From NCBI RefSeq assembly GCF_004025965.2, contig NZ_SAYU02000020.1:1-59360 (forward strand): a stretch of DNA of 59,360 nt. The letters are read 5' to 3'. The first letter of the stretch is position 1; every line of letters starts with the position of its first letter. This document shows positions 9,767 to 18,005 of the stretch, piece by piece. A program made the translations under genes and the position numbers. Source of the DNA: Phycicoccus flavus. Its GTDB lineage: Bacteria > Actinomycetota > Actinomycetes > Actinomycetales > Dermatophilaceae. The notes beneath the pieces are model-generated. The model was not told where the DNA came from. It worked only from the letters and a program-made list of their open reading frames with translations, and made no database searches.

Positions 9767-10303
9767 ATGCCGACCCCCCGTGGAACCCTGGACTGGTCCC
9801 CCGCCGCCGACCACCCGGAGCTGCTCGCCCCGCCCGTGGCCGCCGCCGTCGGGGGGATCGACGGCGCGCTCGTCGCACCCATCGACCCCGCGCTCGCCGA
9901 CACCGCCGCCCTGTGCGACGCCTACGACGTCGACCTCGCCGCCAGCGCGAACTGCGTCGTCGTCAAGGCCAAGCGCGCCGGGGTCGAGTCCTACGCCGCG
10001 GTCATGGTGCTCGCGACGCACCGGGCCGACGTCAACGGCGTCGTCCGGCGTCACCTGGGCGCCCGCAAGATCTCCTTCGCCCCGCAGGACGACGCGGTCG
10101 GGCTCACCGGCATGGAGTTCGGCGGGATCACGCCCATCGGGCTGCCGGCCGACTGGCCCGTCCTCGTTGACGACGCCGTGGCGGACGCCGGTGAGGTCGT
10201 CGTCGGCAGCGGCATCCGCGGCAGCAAGGTGCTGTGCACCGGCGCGGACCTGCTGACCCTTCCCGGCGCCGAGCGGCTCGCCCTGGCCCAGCCCGCGTCC
10301 TGA
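9767..10303 (+). CDS. YbaK/EbsC-type aminoacyl-tRNA deacylase
   Basis: 178 residues, the usual size of free-standing YbaK/ProX editing domains, which hydrolyse mischarged aminoacyl-tRNA such as Cys-tRNA(Pro) in the cytosol. The conserved catalytic lysine is in SANCVVVKAKR; other family landmarks are FGGITPIGLP and the adjacent LVDDAV, and the glycine-rich VVVGSGIRGSKV near the C-terminus. The ATG at 9767 is preferred over an in-frame GTG at 9758 because it sits 7 nt behind a TAGCGT box and matches the family N-terminus. It stands alone, divergent from the metal transporter. Confidence 0.85.
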   Translation: MPTPRGTLDWSPAADHPELLAPPVAAAVGGIDGALVAPIDPALADTAALCDAYDVDLAASANCVVVKAKRAGVESYAAVMVLATHRADVNGVVRRHLGARKISFAPQDDAVGLTGMEFGGITPIGLPADWPVLVDDAVADAGEVVVGSGIRGSKVLCTGADLLTLPGAERLALAQPAS

Positions 10304-10353
10304 CGGCCGGTCCTCGCGCTTGATCCGTCCTCGGCGCGGGTAGGAGGGCGGGC

Positions 10354-10638
10354 ATGAGCGACGACGAGGCGAAGACGCAGGCCGAGCAGGCGGAGCAGGC
10401 GCAGGCCGAGGAGGACCAGTGGCAGGCCGAGAAGCCCGCCCGGCAGTGGCGTGAGGAGCAGGGGCGGATCGCCGAGACCGACCAGCTGGCACGGGCCGAG
10501 GAGATGGGCGACCGGGTCGAGACCTCCATCCCGGCGCCGGACCCCGAGGCCGACGAGACGCCGGGCGTCATCGCCGAGCGTCCGGTGGGCGAGGCGCGCG
10601 AGTCCGCCAGCGGGAAGCGGGATGCGCAGCACGGGTGA
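10354..10638 (+). CDS. Small highly charged hypothetical protein
   Basis: 94 residues, very rich in Glu, Ala, Gln and Asp (EQAEQAQAEEDQWQAEK), with no hydrophobic core segment, so it is probably a helical, partly disordered or coiled-coil protein. Support for translation comes from the strong AGGAGG ribosome-binding site (10342-10347) 6 nt before ATG 10354. It follows the YbaK-type gene by 50 bp in the same direction. Homologous short Glu-rich proteins of unknown role are common in actinomycetes; no function can be assigned. Confidence 0.65.
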   Translation: MSDDEAKTQAEQAEQAQAEEDQWQAEKPARQWREEQGRIAETDQLARAEEMGDRVETSIPAPDPEADETPGVIAERPVGEARESASGKRDAQHG

Positions 10639-10758
10639 GCCCGCGGCGCGGGGGTGCCCTCGCGGGTGAGCGCAGGCCGACGGGCGTCCGGCTGTGCGAC
10701 CCGGCCAGGAATCGACGGCCGGGAACCGCCGAGCGCCGCCGGGCCGCCGGGCCGCCGG

Positions 10759-12533
10759 TCAGAACGGTGGCAGGTCGGTGTCGCCGGTGGTGACGCGGTG
10801 GCGTCGGTGGTGGCCGGGGTGGTGACGCAGTGCCTCGCCGACGGCGCGCGCGAGGCGTCGGTGGGCGACCTCGCCGCGGTCGACGAGGAGTCCGAGCCGG
10901 CACTCCAGGGCGCTCCAGGTCGGCGGGGCGGGGTGCCCGGGTGGTGGGTGGGGCGGCGGTGACGTCGCGGAGTCCGGTCCCTCGGGTGTCGGCGGTGGTG
11001 GGTCCGGGGGGTCGGCGGCCCGCAGGACGAGGACGTCGAGGGCGTCCAGGGGGTGGGTCGTGCGGACGGCTCCGGCGGGGTCGGTCCAGGTGGCCGTGCC
11101 GTCGGGGGTGAGCCGGACTGACCAGCCGGGGGTCTGCTTGATCCGGTGGTGACGCCGGCAGAGGCAGAGGAGGTTTGCGGCGGAGGTCGGGCCGGTGGGC
11201 CAGGGGCGGACGTGGTCGAGGTCGCAGAACCGGGCGGCGACGGCGCAGCCGGGGAACCGGCAGCGTCCGTCGCGGGCGCGGACGAGGGCGGCGAGCCGCT
11301 CCGGCGGCCGGTAGCCGTCGCTGGTGAGGGCGTCGCCGGGGTCCGTGCGGGCGCCGGTCGCAGGGTGGCAGGCCACCGTCGTGGAGGTGCCGGTCAGGTG
11401 GTCTCGCAGCCAGCCCGCGGAGACCAGCAACGGCTCACCGGGGCGGGCGCCGTGGACCTGCACGAGGTCCTCCGGGCGTGACCGCCGCATGGCCGCCGGC
11501 GCAGCGGTCGCCGGCGCTGTCATCGAGGTATCACGCCTCGTCTCGACCGTCGAGGCCATGGTCGCGGGACCGGTGGCCGCCGCCGTGGTCGCCCCGGCGA
11601 TGGCCGACCTCGCCCCGACCGTCGTCGACGCGGTGGTCATCGGCCCCGGTGCCGCCGCCGTCGGGAGGTGCGGGTGGGTGGCGTCGGCGGGGACGGCGAG
11701 GACGACCTGGACGTCGATGGTGGCGTTGCCGGTGACGAGGTCGGTCAGCGCCCGCCCGCGAGCCTGCTCGACCGAGGTGCACGTGCCGTCGGCGACGAGG
11801 TCGTGGGCGCGGCGGTCGATCGCGGCCCAGGCGGTGGCGGCGGTCTCACTGGGGAACGTGCCGTACCAGGCGTCCACGCCCGGCTCGGCGGCCCAGCGCC
11901 GCAGCCCCGTGGCCGCCCGCGCTCGCACGGCCCGCTCGCGCAGGAGGTCCGGCGCGATCCGGGCCAGGACCCGGCGGCAGCGGCGCCGCAGCGCGGCCCC
12001 GTCCTCGTGCAGGTGCGGGTCGAGCGCGGCGAGCACCGCGCCGGCGACCTCGGCCGGGGCCTCCTCCAGCTCGCCCGCGACGACGGACGCGCGGTACCCG
12101 TCCAGCCGTCCCTGGGCCATCGCGGTGTGCAGTCCGTCGAGGCCGGTGGGCCGAGGGGCCGTGCCGTCGTCGGTCTCGGTGGGCGTGCGCCCGGCGGCGA
12201 CCCGCACGGCCTGCTCGACCCGACGCTGTGCCTGGGCGTGCGAGCAGCCCAGCGCCGGCGCGACGAGGTCCGCGGCGTCCAGCGACACCCGCCCGGGGCG
12301 GCACGTCCGCTCCCCCACCGTGCCGTCCTCGTCCCACACCTGCTCCTGCGGGCGACCTCGACGACGGCCAGGTCCTGCACGGCCGCGACGGTGTTCGCCA
12401 GGGTCTGGCCGGCGGAGACGACGGCGAGCCAGTCCTCGCGGGAGCGGGCCGAGCGCAACGCGCCGACGAGGGCGTCGGACGCGGCCGTCACCGCCGCACC
12501 GAGACCCTCCGCAACACCGCCGTGGTCGTCCAT
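10759..12533 (-). pseudogene. DUF222 / HNH endonuclease domain protein, frameshifted near its N-terminus
   Basis: A member of the DUF222-HNH family (related to mycobacterial 13E12 repeat proteins), whose role is unproven. The C-terminal part carries the HNH nuclease motif: RCRFPGCAVAARFCDLDHV, then NLLCLCRRHHRIKQ. The DUF222 part includes VSLDAADLVAPALG and SHAQAQRRVEQAVR. An Ala/Thr-rich linker lies between them. The natural start is ATG 12533 (MDDHGGVAEGLG, behind GGAAGGGGGAG), but that frame runs only to VVEVARR; the family continuation (EQVWDEDGTVGE) is in another frame. One missing C near 12345-12346 on the plus strand would restore it. Either a real mutation or a sequencing error; a truncated product could restart at GTG 12339. 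Confidence 0.8.
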
Positions 12534-12557
12534 CCGCTCCCCCTTCCCCGTCCCACG

Positions 12558-12586
12558 ATCGTACGCCTGTACGACGCCGTCGTCAA
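12558..12586 (-). promoter_or_regulatory. Consensus sigma-A type promoter of the DUF222/HNH gene
   Basis: On the minus strand TTGACG (12586 to 12581) and TACGAT (12563 to 12558) are separated by exactly 17 bp, close to the ideal housekeeping promoter. The spacer contains an inverted repeat GTACgcctGTAC (12561-12572) that overlaps the -10 box and could be an operator. The start codon lies about 25 nt further downstream with a purine-rich ribosome site. This is the best -35/-10 pair seen in the window. Confidence 0.65.
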
Positions 12587-12635
12587 CCCCCGTCATCGGC
12601 AAAAACCAACCAGCACAGCGGGATACGTCCACCAT

Positions 12636-12663
12636 CCGGACCGGTGACCACGTTCCGGTCCGG
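12636..12663 (-). terminator. Hairpin downstream of the response-regulator gene
   Basis: A perfect 9-bp inverted repeat (CCGGACCGG at 12636-12644, CCGGTCCGG at 12655-12663) with a 10-nt loop, lying about 50 bp past the stop of the response regulator. In the minus direction a short T run (TTTTT) follows about 30 nt later. It probably separates the two-component operon from the HNH gene. Confidence 0.45.
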
Positions 12664-12714
12664 CTGGTCCGTGTCGGTCGACGAGCCCGCAAATGCGGAG
12701 GACAGGTCTCGCCG

Positions 12715-13362
12715 TCAGCGCCCGAGACCCGCGTCCCGGGCCCGGATGATCGCCTCCGCCCGGTCGGCTGCCTGGAGCTTGGTGAGCACCGCCGACACGT
12801 GGTTCCGCACCGTCTTCTGCGACAGGAACAGCCTCGCCGCGATCTGTCCGTTGGACAGCCCGCCGGCGACGAGGTCGAGGATCTCGTGCTCGCGCGGCGA
12901 GAGCTGCGGGAACGGCGAGGCGGCCTCGGCGCGGGGGTGGGCGAAGAACTCGGCGATCCGCCCGGCGAGCACCGCGCCGAACACGACCCCGCCTGCGGCG
13001 ACCGTGGTGACCGCCCGGACGACCTCGTCCGGCTCGGCGCCCTTGAGCAGGTAGCCGCGGGCGCCGGCGCGCACGGCGTCGAAGATGGTCGAGTCCTCCT
13101 CGGACATCGTGAGGACGACGACGCCGACCTCCGGGTGCGACGTCGCGAGCCGGCGGGTCGCCTCGATGCCGTCGAGCTCGGGCATCGCGACGTCCATGAC
13201 GACGACCGCCGGCCGCAGCTCGGCGACCTTGCGCAGTGCCTCCTGCCCGGTGGACGCGGTGCCGAGCACCTCGACCTCGTCGATGCTCCGCAGCAGGGCC
13301 GCGAACCCCTCGCGGAAGACCGGGTGGTCGTCGACGACCAGCACCCCCACGGGCGCGGTCAC
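12715..13362 (-). CDS. NarL/LuxR-family response regulator
   Basis: 215 residues. The receiver domain (about 1-120) has the acidic pocket VVDDHP, phospho-acceptor Asp57 in VVVMDVAMPELDG, a conserved Thr in VVVLTMSEED and Lys in GYLLKGAEP. The LuxR-type helix-turn-helix occupies about 148-210 (LSPREHEILDLVAGGLSN, then IAARLFLSQKTVRNHVS). It starts at GTG 13362, overlapping the kinase stop (GTGA), so kinase and regulator are translationally coupled. Likely targets include its own divergent promoter region at 15.55-15.63 kb, which has repeated GTCCCG/CGGGAC sites; that link is inference. The signal sensed is unknown. Confidence 0.92.
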   Translation of the reverse strand: MTAPVGVLVVDDHPVFREGFAALLRSIDEVEVLGTASTGQEALRKVAELRPAVVVMDVAMPELDGIEATRRLATSHPEVGVVVLTMSEEDSTIFDAVRAGARGYLLKGAEPDEVVRAVTTVAAGGVVFGAVLAGRIAEFFAHPRAEAASPFPQLSPREHEILDLVAGGLSNGQIAARLFLSQKTVRNHVSAVLTKLQAADRAEAIIRARDAGLGR

Positions 13363-15521
13363 GCCGCCCCCTCCCGCACGACGCCAACCGGGGCGCCCGC
13401 CGCCCGTGCCTCCGCACCCGCCGCCGGTGCCTCCGCACCCGCCCCCGCTGCCTCCACACCCGCCGCCGGTGTCTCCGCGCCCGCCAGTGGCAGCCGCGCG
13501 AGGACCCTCGTCCCCGGCGCGGCCGGCGACACCTCGCAGGTGCCACCGAGCTCGGCCGCCCGCTCGCGCAGCGCCACGAGTCCGACTCCCGCCGGGGTGC
13601 CCGCGACGATGCCGACGCCGTCGTCGGCGACCTCGACGACGACCGCACCGTCCTCGCGCCGCAGCCGGACGACCGCGGTCGACGCGGCAGCGTGCCGGCC
13701 GACGTTGGTGAGGGCCTCGGCGACGATCCGGTAGGCCGCCACCTCGACGGCCGCCGGTAGCCCGGACAGGTCGTCGGCCTCGACGGCGACCTCGGTGCCG
13801 ACGCCCGGGACGGCACCGACGCCGGGGCCCAGCGCCGAGGCGAGCTGCCGGACGGCGCCGACGAGCCCCACGTCGTCCAGCGCCGGCGGACGCAGGCCGT
13901 GGACGAGCCGCCGCACCTCCGCGAGCATCCCGGTGACGTCCGCGCGAGCCCGGCCGAGCACCTCGTCGGCGGCGGCGGGGTCCTTGCGCGCGGTGATGCG
14001 GGCGGTGTCGATCCGGGTGGCGACGGCGGCGAGCATCGGGCCGAGGCCGTCGTGCAGATCCCGCCGCAGCCGGCGCCGCTCGTCCTCGACCGCCCCGACC
14101 AGCTGCGCGCGGCTGCGCTGCAGCTCCTCGGCCAGCAGGGTGGTGCGCACCGCGGCGGCGGCCTGGCGCACGACGTCGGCGAGCAGGCGCTCCTCCGCGG
14201 GACGCAGCCGGCCCGGGACGCCGCGGGCGGGCAGCAGCAGCCGCCCGATGGTCTCGCTGCGGTAGGTGACCGGCAGGGCCCGGGTGTCCCGGGGCCGTTC
14301 GCCGTGCTCGACGAGCACCGCACGCCCGTCGCCCTGCACCACCTCGACGCCGACCCAGCGCGACCGGACGGCGCCCGCGACCGCGCGGGCGACCGCGGCC
14401 AGCTCGTCCTGCGGTCCGGGCGAGTCCTCCAGGCCGCGGGCCAGCCCGGCGACGACGTCGTAGGGGTCCTCACGCCCGCCGACCACGCGCCGCACGACCC
14501 GGGTCAGCCGCTCGCGCAGCGGCAGCCACACCCCGACGGCGACGACGACGGCGAGCACGAGCGCCTCGCGCTGCGGCAACCGGCCGCCGAGCAGCCACGA
14601 CGTCCCTCCGAGGACGGCGAGGTCGAGCACCACGGAGACGAGCACCGGCACGGCGACGACGAGGGTGTCGGCGAGCAGCCGGTCGACGTCGACGACCCCG
14701 GGGTCGACGACGGCCACCGTCACGGCCGCGGCCGTCACGGCGACGGCGACGGTGAGCCCGACCGTGCCGAGCGAGGGCAGCACGGTGACGCCGACCATGA
14801 CGAGCGCGTCGACGAGCGCGGCCCACACGAGCCAGCGCCCTTGCGCACGTTCGCGGCCGGTGGCCCGGCGGTGCCGCAGGACGACGACGACGAGCGCGAG
14901 GACCACGCCGAGCGGGACCAGCGCCTGGGCCACCCGCACCGCCACGGCGTACCCCGCGTCCGGCAGCGGCAGCGCGAACGGGTCGAGCTCGAGGCCGGCG
15001 AGGGGGGCGGGCAACGGGTCGCCCGCCGTCACCTCCTGGACCACCCACGACGGCACGGTGAGCAGGACGAGGGGCAGCGCAGCGCTGGCCGCCACCGACG
15101 CCCACGCGAGCCACCGGACCCGGCCTCGCGGGGGCCGGCCGTCCGGGAAGAGGACGAGGACGAGCGGGAGCCCGAGCAGCAGCCCCGCCCCGAGCCGCTG
15201 GAACACCCAGAAGGCCGTCGACGCGCCGGGGAGCGTGCCGGGGCCGCCGGTCGCGACGGCCAGCCAGGACGCCGCGAGCCCGTCCAGCGCCCACCAGAGG
15301 CCGAGGGCCCCGAGCACCGGCCCCAGCCGGTTGCCCGGCCGGCGGGCGGCGACGACGGCCCCGGCGGCGGCCAGCGCCAGACCGGGCAGGCCACCGGTCC
15401 ACCCGGGCTCGACGCCGATCCGGTCCAGGTGACCGGCCGGCACCCGGAGGTCCAGCAGCAGCGCGCCGACCCCGGCCGCCACCGTGCCGGCGAGGAGGAC
15501 CCGGGCGTACGTCGTGCTCAC
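13359..15521 (-). CDS. Membrane sensor histidine kinase (HisKA_3 type)
   Basis: 720 residues from GTG 15521. About nine to ten hydrophobic segments fill residues 5-340 (a large membrane sensor without an evident extracellular domain), followed by a GAF-like region (about 355-470), then the dimerisation/phospho-acceptor helix with His490 in RRDLHDGLGP and a HATPase domain with N-box EALTNVGRH (602-610) and VADDGVGI. This layout resembles LiaS/DesK-like kinases coupled to NarL-type regulators. The last 40 residues are a seven-residue Ala/Gly/Glu repeat encoded by 21-bp DNA repeats, an unusual tail. The downstream regulator overlaps by 4 bp. The stimulus is unknown; membrane or envelope stress is a guess from the architecture. 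Confidence 0.9.
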   Translation of the reverse strand: MSTTYARVLLAGTVAAGVGALLLDLRVPAGHLDRIGVEPGWTGGLPGLALAAAGAVVAARRPGNRLGPVLGALGLWWALDGLAASWLAVATGGPGTLPGASTAFWVFQRLGAGLLLGLPLVLVLFPDGRPPRGRVRWLAWASVAASAALPLVLLTVPSWVVQEVTAGDPLPAPLAGLELDPFALPLPDAGYAVAVRVAQALVPLGVVLALVVVVLRHRRATGRERAQGRWLVWAALVDALVMVGVTVLPSLGTVGLTVAVAVTAAAVTVAVVDPGVVDVDRLLADTLVVAVPVLVSVVLDLAVLGGTSWLLGGRLPQREALVLAVVVAVGVWLPLRERLTRVVRRVVGGREDPYDVVAGLARGLEDSPGPQDELAAVARAVAGAVRSRWVGVEVVQGDGRAVLVEHGERPRDTRALPVTYRSETIGRLLLPARGVPGRLRPAEERLLADVVRQAAAAVRTTLLAEELQRSRAQLVGAVEDERRRLRRDLHDGLGPMLAAVATRIDTARITARKDPAAADEVLGRARADVTGMLAEVRRLVHGLRPPALDDVGLVGAVRQLASALGPGVGAVPGVGTEVAVEADDLSGLPAAVEVAAYRIVAEALTNVGRHAAASTAVVRLRREDGAVVVEVADDGVGIVAGTPAGVGLVALRERAAELGGTCEVSPAAPGTRVLARLPLAGAETPAAGVEAAGAGAEAPAAGAEARAAGAPVGVVREGAA
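13406..13490 (-). repeat. 21-bp tandem repeats inside the kinase gene 3' end
   Basis: Four degenerate copies of a 21-bp unit (plus-strand core GCCTCCGCACCCGCC) encode a seven-residue repeat in the C-terminal tail of the histidine kinase. In-frame repeats like this change copy number by slippage without breaking the reading frame. Confidence 0.6.
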
Positions 15522-15544
15522 GCGAGAAGAGTGCCCGAGGAGGC

Positions 15545-15633
15545 GTCCCGGTGTCCCGGGACGCGCGTCCCGACGGACCCGGGACGTACCTTCGGGACAC
15601 CGGACGGGACCGGCGGCCCTGACGGCCCGGGAC
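15545..15633. promoter_or_regulatory. Cluster of eight GTCCCG/CGGGAC sites between divergent kinase and membrane-protein genes
   Basis: GTCCCG begins at 15545, 15553 and 15567; its complement CGGGAC begins at 15557, 15580, 15593, 15605 and 15628. Two of them form the palindrome GTCCCGGGAC (15553-15562). Eight sites in 89 bp is far above the roughly one per 570 bp I estimate for this base composition. The cluster lies just upstream of both the kinase-regulator operon (minus) and the membrane protein gene at 15707 (plus), so it is a candidate operator for the response regulator or another factor. Confidence 0.5.
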
Positions 15634-15706
15634 GCGCGACCCGCAGAGTTCGGGTCAGCCGCGGCGGACCCTCCGCCGCACGAGTCACGAAGAAGAGGCA
15701 CCCCCC

Positions 15707-16378
15707 ATGTCCCGTACCACCGTCACCCCCGCCCCGGCCCGCACGGACGTCGCCGTCGACCTCGTCAACGACGCCCACGAGCGCCGGCTCGCCGAGGCCG
15801 CCGCCACCGACCTCACGTTCGTCCGCCGGATGGGCGGCGTCCTGGCGGCCGGCGCCGGCATCTGGTCGGTCTCGACGTTCGTCGTGGGCTCGACCCCCGC
15901 CACCGCCTTCGGCAACACCGTGCAGGACCTCACCGGCTTCCTGTTCCAGGTCGGCGTCATGGCCCTCCTCGCCGTCCAGGCCCGCACCATGGCCACCGGC
16001 ACGAGCCGCGTCGCCCGGGCCATGATCCCGGTCGAGCGGGTGATCCTCGGGATCGCCATGCTGTGGTCGCTGCTCGACGCCGTGCCGTCGCTCCACGAGG
16101 GCGCGGCGTGGCTGCCGATCCTCGACATCTGCTGGCCGCTGTCGATGCTCGGCATGTTCGTCATCGGCATCAAGATCGCCGTAGCCGGCCGCTGGCGCGG
16201 CCTCGCCCGGGTCTGGCCGCTGGTCGCCGAGAGCTGGGCGGTCGTCACCGTGCCGACCTTCCTCCTCGTCGGCGAGGGCGTCGCCAACACCGTCGGCGGC
16301 ACCCACCTGCTCCTCGGCTACGGCGCGCTCGGGCTGCTGCTCGTCCTGCGCCCGGAGCTCACCCGCCCTCGCGGCTGA
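15707..16378 (+). CDS. Membrane protein of unknown function, divergent from the two-component system
   Basis: 223 residues with about six hydrophobic segments (for example VLAAGAGIWSVSTFVVG, LTGFLFQVGVMALLAV, LSMLGMFVIGIKIAVAG, THLLLGYGALGLLLVL) after a 40-residue polar N-terminus. No family is recognised with confidence. ATG 15707 sits behind AGAAGAGG. Its promoter region is shared with the kinase operon and contains the CGGGAC site cluster, so it is the most likely target gene of that two-component system. A perfect hairpin terminator follows the stop. Confidence 0.75.
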   Translation: MSRTTVTPAPARTDVAVDLVNDAHERRLAEAAATDLTFVRRMGGVLAAGAGIWSVSTFVVGSTPATAFGNTVQDLTGFLFQVGVMALLAVQARTMATGTSRVARAMIPVERVILGIAMLWSLLDAVPSLHEGAAWLPILDICWPLSMLGMFVIGIKIAVAGRWRGLARVWPLVAESWAVVTVPTFLLVGEGVANTVGGTHLLLGYGALGLLLVLRPELTRPRG

Positions 16379-16391
16379 GGGCATCCCGCAC

Positions 16392-16434
16392 CGGCGACGG
16401 CCGGCGACCCACGACGGGTCGCCGGCCGTCGCCG
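16392..16434. terminator. Bidirectional hairpin terminator between convergent genes
   Basis: A perfect 19-bp inverted repeat (16392-16410 with 16416-16434) around a 5-nt loop, lying 13 bp after the stop of the plus-strand membrane gene and 17 bp before the end of the minus-strand SIS gene. There is no long T run, as is common in actinomycetes. It should end transcription from both sides. Confidence 0.75.
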
Positions 16435-16451
16435 TCGTGTGGGGGACTGCG

Positions 16452-17603
16452 TCAGGAGGTGCGGTCGCGCAGGTCGGTGACGTGCCGCGACACCGACGGG
16501 TCGAGGCCGAGGCCGAGGGCCAGGTAGGTCGCGGCGAAGTCGGTGAGCCCGACGAGCGAGGCGAGCCGCTCGACCGGGTGGGTGCCGCGGGCCTCCTGCT
16601 CGAGGACGACGGCGCCGGCCTCGCGGGCGGACTGCAGGACGGCGTCGGCCAGCGCCGCGTCGGCAGCGTCCAGGCCCGGGTCGCGCAGGGCGACGAGCCC
16701 GAGCCGCGGCACCTCCGGACCGTCGAGGTAGGGGTCGGCGAAGATGTCGCGGCCGTCGGGCCGGGAGTCGGTGAGCCCGCTGCCGAACGGCCCGTCGAGG
16801 GTGGCGACGACGGTGGACGCGGCGTCCGGCAGCACGCCGTGCGTGGCGGGCACCCGGGCGGTGCGGGCGAGCATCTGGGCGGCGCGGCCGGCCGCGGCGC
16901 CGGACAGCGCGCCGTCGCCCAGCACCATCGGCACCGTGGCGTCGAGCCCGGTGGCGAGGACCTTGGCGGGGTTGACGAACGCCTCCGAGCCGGGCCGGCA
17001 CTCCTCGGCGACCCGGTCCAGGACGTCGGCCGCCCGCTCGAGCACCTCGGGCGGGCAGTCGGCCAGGCCGAGGACGTCGGCGGCCAGGAGCACGGGGGTC
17101 AGGAGCGACCAGAGCGCGGTGCGCGAGGTCGGCGCCGGCAGGGCGACCTCGACGTGGACCCCGCGGGCCCGGGCCGAGACCTCGGCCAGCGGGGAGTCGA
17201 CAGCGCCGACGGTGAGGAGCGAGGCGCCGCGGCGGGCGGCCTCGGCGGCGAGGGCGAGCGGCCCGGCCGCCCGGCCGGACTGCGACACGGCGACGACGAG
17301 GTCGAGGGGCCCGACCCAGCCGGGCAGCGGGCCGTCCCGGCGGCACGAGACCTGCACCGGCGACCCGGACTCGGCGAGGACGTCGAGGATCTCGCCGACG
17401 ACGGCGGAGCCGCCGAGCGCGGCGACGAGCACCGAGCGCGGTCGCTCACCCCCGGCGACGCGCTCGACCCCGGCGTCGCTGGCGGACACGAGCGCCCGGC
17501 GGACCTGGGCCCCGGCGCCGGCGAGCGCGCGCAGCGCCCCGCGGGAGTCCAGCCGGGCCAGGACGTCGGCGTCGTCCAGGCGGCGTTCCTCGACCCACGG
17601 CAT
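16452..17603 (-). CDS. SIS-domain sugar isomerase-like protein (PGI/PMI family)
   Basis: 383 residues, with two sugar-isomerase (SIS) folds: LVAALGGSAVVGEIL near residue 60 and VAVSQSGRAAGPLALA near 110 form the phosphosugar-binding region of the first. It matches the actinobacterial protein next to Trm112 and phosphomannomutase (compare M. tuberculosis Rv3256c), distantly related to bifunctional phosphoglucose/phosphomannose isomerases. Isomerase activity has not been established for this subgroup as far as I know. ATG 17603 follows a strong AAGGAGGA site. It lies 24 bp after the Trm112 gene, so the two are one operon. A role in GDP-mannose supply is inferred from synteny with manB. Confidence 0.8.
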   Translation of the reverse strand: MPWVEERRLDDADVLARLDSRGALRALAGAGAQVRRALVSASDAGVERVAGGERPRSVLVAALGGSAVVGEILDVLAESGSPVQVSCRRDGPLPGWVGPLDLVVAVSQSGRAAGPLALAAEAARRGASLLTVGAVDSPLAEVSARARGVHVEVALPAPTSRTALWSLLTPVLLAADVLGLADCPPEVLERAADVLDRVAEECRPGSEAFVNPAKVLATGLDATVPMVLGDGALSGAAAGRAAQMLARTARVPATHGVLPDAASTVVATLDGPFGSGLTDSRPDGRDIFADPYLDGPEVPRLGLVALRDPGLDAADAALADAVLQSAREAGAVVLEQEARGTHPVERLASLVGLTDFAATYLALGLGLDPSVSRHVTDLRDRTS

Positions 17604-17627
17604 CGGCGCGTCCTCCTTCGTCCCCGG

Positions 17628-17834
17628 TCAGTCCGGGGTGCGGGCCTCGTCGACGAGCAGCACCGGCACGCCGTCGTCGATCCGGTACGCCAGGCCGCAC
17701 TCGTGGTTCTCGCACACGAGCTCCGGACCGGCGGGACCCTCGGCGTCACGCAGCGTGCCCCGGCAGGCCGGGCAGCGCAGGATCTCGCGGAGCCACGGCT
17801 CGATGGACGAGGTGGTGCCGGCGGGCTCGCTCAT
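17628..17834 (-). CDS. Trm112-family zinc-ribbon protein
   Basis: 68 residues. Trm112 proteins are small zinc-binding activators of methyltransferases; in actinobacteria they are encoded beside the mannose-phosphate genes. CPAC and CENHEC supply the metal ligands, and the C-terminal GLAYRIDDGVPVLLVDEA is the characteristic strand-helix of the family. ATG 17834 follows AGAGGACCCC. It is the first gene of a two-gene unit with the SIS protein. Its methyltransferase partner cannot be named from this window. Confidence 0.88.
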   Translation of the reverse strand: MSEPAGTTSSIEPWLREILRCPACRGTLRDAEGPAGPELVCENHECGLAYRIDDGVPVLLVDEARTPD

Positions 17835-18005
17835 GGGGTCCTCTCCGGGGGCGGCGGGTACGGCGCGACGATCCTCGCACAGTCCCGCGGACCGGACCCC
17901 GGAGGCGCTCGTGTGGCGAGGACCTGTGAGCGTCCTTAGGGTCGTGGGCACGGCCGTCGTGAGCGCGGCACCCCTGGACTCGGTCGACGGAGAGGGACGG
18001 ACGAC

